Origin: an uncultured Erythrobacteraceae bacterium
GTDB lineage: Bacteria > Pseudomonadota > Alphaproteobacteria > Sphingomonadales > Sphingomonadaceae
Reading direction: 5' to 3'
Assembly: GCA_950071875.1 (NCBI GenBank)
Contig: CATMNW010000162.1
Span: 1 to 6,291, forward strand
Length of the DNA: 6,291 nt
Made by a program: the position numbers and the translations under genes. Position 1 is the first letter of the stretch. The number at the start of each line of letters is the position of its first letter. This document shows positions 1 through 5,456 of this stretch, piece by piece. The notes beneath the pieces are model-generated. The model did no database searches, was not told the DNA's origin, and saw nothing but the letters and a program-made list of their open reading frames with translations.

Positions 1-397
1 TGGTGAGGATCACTCCGTCGATCGACAACTGCTCGTGGAACGCCTTGGCCGAGTTCACCGCGTCCTGACCGGTCATCGCGTCCACCACCAGCAGAATCTG
101 GTGGGGGTTCAGCGCCTTGTTCACCGAGCGCAGTTCGGTCATCAGTTCGTCGTTGATGTGCAGGCGCCCGGCGGTGTCCAGGATCACGGTGTCGACGCCC
201 TGTTTGCGTGCCTCGGCCAGCGCGTTCTGGCAGACCTTCACCGCCACGCCGACCGCCTTGCCGTACTCCGCCGCTTTGTCCTTCTCGCCGTAGAACTTCA
301 CCGCCGGACCGGTGGCGATCTCGGCGTTCACCGTCTCGACCACCGTCTCGAGCTGATCGATCGCCGCCGGCCTCTGCAGGTCCGCCGCGGCGAGCAT
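1..397 (-). other. ffh: Ffh (SRP54) G-domain fragment forming the 3' part of the chimeric accA frame
   Basis: Ffh is the GTPase of the signal recognition particle, which targets nascent membrane proteins to the translocon. In the numbering of the fused frame, the visible Ffh hallmarks are the AADLQRPAAIDQL element (113-125, matching the usual DVxRPAAxxQL), the G3 motif DTAGRLHINDELM (183-195) and the VVDAMTGQDAVNSAKAF block (213-229). The sequence ends with GVILT (237-241), just where the G4 motif TKxD would begin. The N domain and the P-loop (GxxGxGKTT), which precede this region in normal Ffh, are missing, as the frame enters Ffh at the strand before the RPAA element. The segment between RPAA and DTAGR is long and carries KFYGEKDKAAEYGKAVGVAV, unlike the compact alphaproteobacterial form. 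I infer a foreign source, perhaps a planctomycete-like bacterium, with low certainty. Third-position GC is about 92% by hand count. Confidence 0.85.
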
Positions 398-724
398 CAC
401 CGAGCGCCCGCGCAGAGTCGCGAAGCCGCCGATGATCGCGTGATCCTCACCGAAATAGCGATCTCCGCCGAGCGGCATGAAGTCGGCGAAGGCGTGTTCC
501 ACATAGTCGCGGAAATGCGGGCGCGAAGGATGCCGGGCGACCTGCGTTTTCTGCCACGGGCTCAGCCCTTCGTAGGTGCTGGCAAGGAGATCGGCGCTTT
601 TCAGTTCGAGCCGCTGCAGTTCGTTCGAAATATCGACGTCGTCGCCTTCGGACGCAGTTCGCAGTTCGGCAATACGCTGTTCGAGCTCGGCAACCGGCTT
701 CTCGAATTCGAGGTAGGAAGTCAT
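1..724 (-). CDS. accA: AccA N-terminus fused in frame to an Ffh-like GTPase segment (chimeric, 3' end beyond window)
   Basis: AccA is the alpha subunit of the acetyl-CoA carboxylase carboxyltransferase, which makes malonyl-CoA for fatty acid synthesis in the cytoplasm. The frame starts at ATG 724-722, 9 bases after the xerD stop; an in-frame TAG at 736-734 excludes a longer start. No clear Shine-Dalgarno is visible. Residues 1 to about 108 are typical AccA N-terminus: MTSYLEFEKPV, a charged helix, then SPWQKTQVARHPSRPH, the FMPLGGDRYFGEDHAI region and IIGGFATLRGRSVML. AccA should then continue with IGHEKG and about 200 catalytic residues. Instead, from about residue 112 the frame reads as the G-domain of Ffh and stays open to the window edge (241 complete codons). 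The oxyanion-hole and CoA-binding region of AccA is therefore absent, so this product could not act as a carboxyltransferase subunit. The AccA identity of the first half is very secure. Whether the joined gene exists in a living genome is doubtful. Confidence 0.85.
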   Translation of the reverse strand, partial: MTSYLEFEKPVAELEQRIAELRTASEGDDVDISNELQRLELKSADLLASTYEGLSPWQKTQVARHPSRPHFRDYVEHAFADFMPLGGDRYFGEDHAIIGGFATLRGRSVMLAAADLQRPAAIDQLETVVETVNAEIATGPAVKFYGEKDKAAEYGKAVGVAVKVCQNALAEARKQGVDTVILDTAGRLHINDELMTELRSVNKALNPHQILLVVDAMTGQDAVNSAKAFHEQLSIDGVILT

Positions 725-733
725 GCTGTCGCG

Positions 734-1624
734 CTAGTCCGAAGTCTGCGCGCGTGCAAGCGGGTGACGCTCGTTGACGAGCTTTACCAACCGCGCCGCG
801 TCGACATGCGTGTAAATCTGCGTCGTCGAAATATCTGCATGACCAAGAAGGGTTTGCAGCGCCCGCAGGTCGACGCCGCCCTCCAGCAAGTGCGTGGCAA
901 AGGCATGGCGCAGGACATGCGGGCTGACTTTGTCCGGCGGCAGGTCGGCGCGCACAGCCAGGTCCTTGAGGAGCTGGAACAGTCGCACGCGCGAAATATG
1001 ACCGCTGCGCGAAGGAAAGAGCCAAGGCGAATTCGCATTCCTGACATCGGTCCAGCGGCGCAGGGCCTTTTTCGCTCTCTGGCTGACGGGGACCATGCGC
1101 GACTGTCCCCCTTTTCCTGTCACGGTAAGGAACGGGGCATCGCGCGGGACCGACGAAAGGGGCAGCGATACCAGTTCGGTCGCACGCAGGCCCGAGCCGT
1201 ACAGCAATTCCAGCAGCGCGAGCAGTCGGACCGCGTGTGGTTGTTCGCTTTTCGCTTCATCCTCGGCGACATCGAACAAGCGTTCGACCTCCGCGTGTGA
1301 TAGCAGTTTGGGCAGTGGCCGCCGGGTTGCCGGGCGCGGCAGGGCGTGGGTCGGATCGTCCTCGCGCAGGCCCTCGTCCACGAGAAACCCGAAAAACTGG
1401 CGCAGCGCGGATACCTTCCTCGCCAGCGATGATGGCGCCAGCGATGTCCACCCCACGCCAAGCTTTGCCATCTGTGCCGGCGTGGCCGTATCGAGGACAC
1501 CGCCCAGCATTTCCTCGGCCTGTTCAAGATCGCGCCCGTAAGCAAGAATCGTATTGCGAGCCGCGCCGCGTTCCGCAGCGAGCATGGCGAGAAATTCGGG
1601 GATGGAGGAAGCAGGCGCGCTCAC
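734..1624 (-). CDS. xerD: Tyrosine site-specific recombinase XerD (XerC/D family)
   Basis: The 296-residue length is normal for Xer recombinases, which resolve chromosome dimers at dif beside the division septum, working as a XerC-XerD pair with FtsK. The N-terminal SAM-like core-binding domain spans about residues 6-90 (RNTILAYGRDL, then SALRQFFGFLVDEG). The catalytic domain follows from about 103. All six active-site residues are visible: R147 (GSGLRATEL), K171 (TGKGGQSR), H236 and R239 (HVLRHAFATHLL), H262 (LLGHADISTTQ) and the nucleophile Y271 (IYTHV). It starts with GTG at 1624-1622, one base after the stop of the upstream gene. No other in-frame start lies between this codon and the stop at 1657-1655. 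The only GGAGG is 18 bases away, so translation probably depends on coupling. The choice of XerD over XerC rests on its position next to accA and opposite aroK-aroB, as I recall for many alphaproteobacteria, not on diagnostic residues. Confidence 0.9.
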   Translation of the reverse strand: MSAPASSIPEFLAMLAAERGAARNTILAYGRDLEQAEEMLGGVLDTATPAQMAKLGVGWTSLAPSSLARKVSALRQFFGFLVDEGLREDDPTHALPRPATRRPLPKLLSHAEVERLFDVAEDEAKSEQPHAVRLLALLELLYGSGLRATELVSLPLSSVPRDAPFLTVTGKGGQSRMVPVSQRAKKALRRWTDVRNANSPWLFPSRSGHISRVRLFQLLKDLAVRADLPPDKVSPHVLRHAFATHLLEGGVDLRALQTLLGHADISTTQIYTHVDAARLVKLVNERHPLARAQTSD

Positions 1625-1625
1625 G

Positions 1626-3476
1626 TCAGGCGCGCGCCACCGCCTCCGCCGCGATCATGCGGGCCTCGGCTTCCAGTCCCACACGGCGGAGCGACGCTAC
1701 GATCCGGTACAGGTGACGCGCAGTCATCTGGTCCCAGCTGTCGCCCTGCATGCCCAGCCCCGCCAGAATGGCGACCAGCGCGGCATTTTCTGCCTGGGCG
1801 GCAGCATCGATAGTACGGGCCCAGCGTGTCGGCGCGGACAGATTGATACCGAGCCGTTCGCTGTATTCGGAAATCTCGCCATCCGTCACCCGGCCAAGAC
1901 CGGCCAGACCGGCAAGCAACATCCGAGATTTACGCTGACCAGTCGAACCATCGTTATCGACGTAGCTGTCGAGTTCGCTATCGGTAACCGTTCCGGAACG
2001 TTCCGGCACTGCCAGGGCGAGCAAGGCCCAGCCATCGGTGCCTTCCTCGACCTGCCCTGCCCACCTCATGGCGTCTCCATCGAGGCCGGCAGCCAGCATG
2101 GAAGCAATCAACTCGCCCGCATTGTCTGCAAAGGCATCGTCAACCGGCATACGGGCCGTTGCATATGCGGTCAGAACCATCCGGCCATAGGCATAGTCGC
2201 CGCCCCCAGACCAGATGTCCTGTATCGCAGCGAAGCGTGCTTCGGGGGTCGAACCGACATAGGCCTCGCGCAACTGCGACGCGGTAAGAACTGCATCGCC
2301 CTGCACGCCCTCTTCGGCGAAAAGCTGGCTGTAGAGATCGACCATCGCCCGCGACGACAGGACGCCGGAATTGCCGGCAATGTCGGCACCCAGTGCGCGT
2401 TCGGACAGCGGCAGTGCAGGCGTTATTGCTGCGGTACCGAGCAGTTCTGGCCCGGCATCTGCGAGCAGGTTCTGCGGGATGGGTTCACCCAGGGCATTGG
2501 CAATGGCGAAACGCCAGGGGGTCAAGGCCCCTGTCCCTTCCCACTCGATAGTAACTGCACGCCGCCCCCGCCCGGCCGAACCGGCAAACCGCTGCGCCAT
2601 GAGGACATCGATACGTCCGTCCTCGGTCCGGTTCAGCAAGCGCCGCAAGTCGTTCTGCGCGCGGGTTTCTTCGCCGGCATAAGCGTTGCAGATGCCAACC
2701 AGCATTTCCCACACCGCGTCATCGCGATCGGTATCGACCAACCGGACGGCAGGACAGGCGCCGACGATATCCGCGCTGCCCACGTAGGCATCGATGGCCG
2801 CGTTGGTTAAGGCAGGCGAGTAATTGCCGGTATCGACATCCTGTACCAGCGCACGCGCGACGACATGTTCGCCCATCGTATTGAGCACGCGCGCCCGCAG
2901 CGTAGCAAACTCGACCGGGTTCATGCCTTCGGGTGCCGCGAGCCTGCTGGCCAGCGCTCGGCGCAGCAGGATGTGTCCCCAGCGCGAGATCATCGGCTTC
3001 GTCGTTCCCGCCAGCGCCGCGCGGACAAGTGCGGCAGGCTGCCTGGCAAGCGAGCGGGACTGCAAGCCACCCTCGTCGGCACCAAGGACGCCGACCCGCT
3101 CCATCGACCGACGCGCTGCAGGCGGAATGTCGAAGCGGGGCTTCAGCCCGAGAAGTTCATCCAGTTCGTCGGTCGACAGTGCCTCCAGCTCTTCCAGGGA
3201 AGGCAGGTCGGTCACATCCAGATCGCCCGGGCCCTGAGCCGTCTCGTCGGGAAGCGGCTGGACGATTTCACCCGATTGGGTGGCCGCGGGCTGCGGACTG
3301 CCAGGCTGTGCCGGATCGGACGGGGCCGGAGCACGCGTGGCTGTCGGCGCGGGCGTGGGTGAAGGCGCTGGGCTGTCGAAACCGGGCGGCAGAAGGTCGA
3401 CCGGTGCCTCTTGCGCAAACACGACTGCAGAAGTCAGCGCCAGGGCGGTGCCTGCCAGTATCCAGCCCGGTTTCAT
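1626..3476 (-). CDS. Exported Pro/Ala-rich helical protein of unknown function
   Basis: I do not recognise a characterised family. The 616 residues begin with a Sec signal peptide (K2, a hydrophobic stretch 5-20, likely cleavage after the Ala at 21, VVFA/QEAP), so the protein is probably periplasmic or envelope-associated. Residues 22-82 are a low-complexity Pro/Ala/Thr/Ser linker. An acidic stretch follows (about 85-110, SLEELEALSTDELDELLG). From about 115 to the end the sequence is Ala/Leu-rich and looks all-helical, with Asp/Gly turns, resembling helical-hairpin repeat folds; this is impression only. There are two cysteines, C241 and C263, which could form a disulfide. The ATG start at 3476 has a good Shine-Dalgarno (GGAG at 3488-3485, 8-base spacing) and overlaps the preceding small gene by ATGA. 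The stop TGA sits one base before xerD. Similar sphingomonad proteins are sometimes labelled 'antifreeze glycopeptide polyprotein', as I recall; that name probably reflects the repetitive linker and not a tested function. Confidence 0.85.
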   Translation of the reverse strand: MKPGWILAGTALALTSAVVFAQEAPVDLLPPGFDSPAPSPTPAPTATRAPAPSDPAQPGSPQPAATQSGEIVQPLPDETAQGPGDLDVTDLPSLEELEALSTDELDELLGLKPRFDIPPAARRSMERVGVLGADEGGLQSRSLARQPAALVRAALAGTTKPMISRWGHILLRRALASRLAAPEGMNPVEFATLRARVLNTMGEHVVARALVQDVDTGNYSPALTNAAIDAYVGSADIVGACPAVRLVDTDRDDAVWEMLVGICNAYAGEETRAQNDLRRLLNRTEDGRIDVLMAQRFAGSAGRGRRAVTIEWEGTGALTPWRFAIANALGEPIPQNLLADAGPELLGTAAITPALPLSERALGADIAGNSGVLSSRAMVDLYSQLFAEEGVQGDAVLTASQLREAYVGSTPEARFAAIQDIWSGGGDYAYGRMVLTAYATARMPVDDAFADNAGELIASMLAAGLDGDAMRWAGQVEEGTDGWALLALAVPERSGTVTDSELDSYVDNDGSTGQRKSRMLLAGLAGLGRVTDGEISEYSERLGINLSAPTRWARTIDAAAQAENAALVAILAGLGMQGDSWDQMTARHLYRIVASLRRVGLEAEARMIAAEAVARA

Positions 3477-3607
3477 CGTGTACGCTCCGGCAGATCCAGT
3501 TCCTGCTCGATCGGGTGCAGCGGCTCCTCGCCGCCGTCGATCAGCGCTGCGACGATCAGAACCACGATCGCCACCGCGAATATTCCACCCGCCTTCTTGC
3601 CACTCAT
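3473..3607 (-). CDS. Small single-pass membrane protein, unknown function
   Basis: A 44-codon frame begins at ATG 3607-3605 and ends at TGA 3475-3473, which overlaps the start of the 616-residue exported protein as ATGA. The predicted protein has a basic N-terminus (MSGKKAG), one hydrophobic helix at about residues 8-23 (GIFAVAIVVLIVAALI) and an acidic, Pro-containing tail (DGGEEPLHPIEQELDLPERTR). The positive-inside rule puts the tail in the periplasm, the compartment where the downstream protein is likely to be. The four-base overlap, the sensible domain structure and its place at the head of the leftward operon support a real gene. No strong Shine-Dalgarno is seen before the ATG, which is the main reason for doubt. 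Function is unknown; a partner or anchor for the downstream exported protein is inference. Confidence 0.65.
   Translation of the reverse strand: MSGKKAGGIFAVAIVVLIVAALIDGGEEPLHPIEQELDLPERTR
3485..3488 (-). promoter_or_regulatory. Ribosome binding site of the 616-residue exported protein
   Basis: GGAG read on the minus strand, 8 bases before the ATG at 3476. It lies inside the last codons of the small membrane protein and fixes the start of the exported protein just before its signal peptide. Confidence 0.6.
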
Positions 3608-3682
3608 CGCCAAGTTTTTCGCGTCCCGCTTCAAGTGCTGATACCTTGCCCGCGCCCTAGCGCAGTTCTAGGCACGGCGGCA
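3608..3682. promoter_or_regulatory. Divergent intergenic region between the leftward operon and aroK
   Basis: These 75 bases separate two divergent start codons and so should hold promoters for both gene groups. I find no convincing -35/-10 pair on either strand, so no promoter is placed. The region holds a perfect 5-base inverted repeat, CCTAG (3656-3660) and CTAGG (3668-3672), with a 7-base spacer; the right arm ends 10 bases before the aroK start. Only a weak purine-rich match (GGCGG, 3676-3680) lies before aroK, and it is very close to the ATG. Confidence 0.5.
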
Positions 3683-4249
3683 ATGACCCAAACGATCACC
3701 CTGAGCCCTGCGCAAATCAAGAGGATCGCAAGCAGGATTGACCGGCCGGTGGTTCTGGTTGGCCTCATGGGCGTCGGCAAATCCACGGTCGGGCGCAGGC
3801 TGGCGGCCGAACTGGCGACCGATTTCGTCGATGTCGACCACGAGATAGAGCGCGCCGCCGACCGGACCGTAAGCGAAATTTTCACTAGTCACGGCGAAGC
3901 TTATTTTCGCGATGGAGAGCGCCGCGTCATCGCGCGGCTCATGGATGAGGCGCACGGCGTTATCGCAACCGGCGGCGGGGCGTTCGTAGACGACCAGACA
4001 CGGTCGCTTATCCGCGAAAGGGCAATCGCCATCTGGCTGGATTGCGATATCGACACGCTGGTCCAGCGCACTGCCAAGCGCGATACTCGCCCGCTGCTGC
4101 GCGGGGGCGATCCCCGGCAAATCCTGACCGAACTGAAAGACCAGCGATCCGGAGCCTATTCGGAAGCGCACATTCATATCGTAACCAACGATGGTCCTCA
4201 TGCCGAGACCGTGCAGAACATTCTGGAGGCAATCGACGCATGGCTGTAA
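3683..4249 (+). CDS. aroK: Shikimate kinase
   Basis: This enzyme phosphorylates shikimate to shikimate 3-phosphate with ATP, the fifth step of the chorismate pathway, in the cytoplasm. The 188 residues fit the family once a short N-terminal extension, common in alphaproteobacteria, is allowed. Walker A is GLMGVGKST (27-35). The FVDVDHEIE segment follows, with D50 and D52 at the Mg/shikimate-binding site. FRDGE (75-79) supplies the shikimate-binding Arg, and GGG at 97-99 is the conserved shikimate-contact loop. The lid region carries RDTRPLL (133-139), and R155 in RSGAY matches the C-terminal conserved Arg. The ATG at 3683 is the first plausible start: the frame is open further upstream, but that part is antisense to the small membrane gene. 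The ribosome binding site is weak. The end overlaps aroB by 10 bases, so the two are co-transcribed and probably translationally coupled. Confidence 0.95.
   Translation: MTQTITLSPAQIKRIASRIDRPVVLVGLMGVGKSTVGRRLAAELATDFVDVDHEIERAADRTVSEIFTSHGEAYFRDGERRVIARLMDEAHGVIATGGGAFVDDQTRSLIRERAIAIWLDCDIDTLVQRTAKRDTRPLLRGGDPRQILTELKDQRSGAYSEAHIHIVTNDGPHAETVQNILEAIDAWL
4225..4229 (+). promoter_or_regulatory. Ribosome binding site of aroB, inside aroK
   Basis: A perfect GGAGG lies within the last codons of aroK, 10 bases before the ATG at 4240. It decides the aroB start in a frame that is otherwise open well into aroK. Confidence 0.7.
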
Positions 4250-5349
4250 TCGCGGTCGAGCTGGCAGGTCGCGCCTATGAGGTTCGCATCGGCGGCGGAT
4301 TGCTCGCCAATCTCGCGACCGAAGCGGCCGACTTCATTCGCAAGGACCACATCTGCATAGTCGCAGACGAGAACGCGCGCCGACACTTGGGCGAGGCAAT
4401 CGCCCGGTCGCTTGCTGATGCAAGTGTCGAAGCTCGCTGGTTCGATGTGCCATCGGGCGAAGCGTCGAAGAGCTGGGAAGGACTGGCCAGGCTTACGGAC
4501 TGGTTGCTGGCACAGGGTGTCGAACGCGGCGACCATGTCTTCGCACTTGGCGGCGGTGTCGTGGGAGACCTTACGGGCTTTGCCTGCGCCATCCTCAAAC
4601 GGGGGTGCGGCTTCGTACAACTTCCGACCACCCTGCTTGCCCAGGTCGACAGTTCGGTTGGCGGGAAAACGGCCATCAACACCCCCGCCGGAAAGAACCT
4701 CATCGGTGCATTCCACCAGCCATCGCTGGTTCTGGCCGATCTCGATGCCTTAAGCACCCTTCCGCAACGCGAACTGCGCGCTGGCTATGCCGAGGTCCTG
4801 AAATACGGAGTTCTGGGAGATCGCGAATTCTTCGACTGGCTCGAGGATCACGCATCCGGCGTGCTTTCCCTCGATAGCCGTTCGCCCGAAGAAGCCGTGG
4901 CAAGAAGCGTCTCGGCAAAGGCTCGCATCGTCGCAATGGACGAACGCGAGACCAGCGGAGCGCGCGCGCTGCTTAACCTCGGCCATACATTCGGCCATGC
5001 GCTGGAGGCGGAAACCGGCTTTGGCGACCGATTGCTCCATGGCGAGGCGGTCGCACTCGGAATGGTCCTGGCGGCGCGATATTCAGCTCGCCGCGGTCTG
5101 ATTGCCCTGAGCGAAGCGGACCGGGTAACACATGCGGTCGATGCAGCCGGCCTTCCGGCGGAAATCTCTTCACTGGGCATGCAATGCGACGGGTCGGTCC
5201 TGACGGCACACATGCTCCACGACAAGAAAATGGACGCGGGCACCCTGCCCTTCATCCTGCTGAACGCCATCGGCGCAGCTTTCGTCGACCACGAAGTGGA
5301 TCTGTCGGAAGTAGCCGCGTTCCTCGATGAGCAGTTACAAGCGCACTGA
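4240..5349 (+). CDS. aroB: 3-dehydroquinate synthase
   Basis: AroB converts DAHP to 3-dehydroquinate, the second step of the chorismate pathway, using NAD+ and a divalent metal in the cytoplasm. The 369-residue length is normal. Family motifs appear in order: the NAD-binding GGGVVGDLTGFA (104-115), PTTLLAQVDSSVGGKTAIN (129-147, with D137 and K143), GKNLIGAFHQP (151-161), GYAEVLKYG (182-190), LNLGHTFGHALE (246-256) and HGEAVALGM (267-275). The expected metal ligands E185, H249 and H267 are all present. The start at ATG 4240 is supported by GGAGG at 4225-4229; extending the frame upstream would only re-read aroK in another frame. The aroK-aroB pair is a standard bacterial arrangement that places two steps of one pathway under shared control. 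No truncation or unusual residue was seen. Confidence 0.97.
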   Translation: MAVIAVELAGRAYEVRIGGGLLANLATEAADFIRKDHICIVADENARRHLGEAIARSLADASVEARWFDVPSGEASKSWEGLARLTDWLLAQGVERGDHVFALGGGVVGDLTGFACAILKRGCGFVQLPTTLLAQVDSSVGGKTAINTPAGKNLIGAFHQPSLVLADLDALSTLPQRELRAGYAEVLKYGVLGDREFFDWLEDHASGVLSLDSRSPEEAVARSVSAKARIVAMDERETSGARALLNLGHTFGHALEAETGFGDRLLHGEAVALGMVLAARYSARRGLIALSEADRVTHAVDAAGLPAEISSLGMQCDGSVLTAHMLHDKKMDAGTLPFILLNAIGAAFVDHEVDLSEVAAFLDEQLQAH

Positions 5350-5456
5350 TCGACTACATAGCAACGCCCCACCTTTTCACGGGTCCCCGTCAATAGGGAG
5401 CGACACGCAGGCCCGACAACGCTATCGCCTCCGCGCCCTGTTGGAGATGATATGCC
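5350..5456. other. Intergenic gap between aroB and the peptide transporter gene
   Basis: These 107 bases hold no gene I can support. There is a tiny palindrome, ACGG-GTCC-CCGT (5379-5390), without a following T-run, so it is not a credible intrinsic terminator. No clear promoter was found, although the gap is long enough for the transporter to have its own. Confidence 0.5.
5443..5446 (+). promoter_or_regulatory. Ribosome binding site of the POT transporter
   Basis: GGAG lies 10 bases before ATG 5457. It supports this start; an in-frame TGA at 5448-5450 excludes a longer one, and the nearby ATG at 5452 opens only a two-codon frame. Confidence 0.6.

Noticed and set aside
35..1300. Long plus-strand frame of 421 codons.
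   Set aside because: It is antisense to the accA/ffh and xerD coding sequences, which have clear motifs. Its protein is rich in Arg, His and Gln without family features, as expected for the shadow of a GC-rich gene.
734..1624. Phage or island integrase as a sign of a mobile element.
   Set aside because: Length, domain layout and the housekeeping context fit chromosomal Xer; there is no adjacent tRNA, attachment repeat or phage gene.
1554..2810. Long plus-strand frame of 418 codons.
   Set aside because: It lies antisense to the 616-residue exported protein, which has a signal peptide, a ribosome binding site and coupled neighbours. No family motif is seen in the antisense product.
2933..3682. 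Possible 250-codon N-terminal extension of shikimate kinase.
   Set aside because: The frame is open upstream, but the extension runs antisense through two leftward genes and is unlike any shikimate kinase; ATG 3683 gives the normal length.
3608..3682. Candidate promoters, for example TTGCCC-N17-TAGGCA at 3646-3674 toward aroK.
   Set aside because: The -10 match is poor and nothing else supports it; such matches occur by chance.
4042..4239. Possible upstream extension of 3-dehydroquinate synthase.
   Set aside because: It re-reads aroK in another frame, while the GGAGG at 4225-4229 and family length support ATG 4240.
5379..5390. Short palindrome after aroB as a terminator.
   Set aside because: The stem is only 4 bases with a 4-base loop and no T-run follows.
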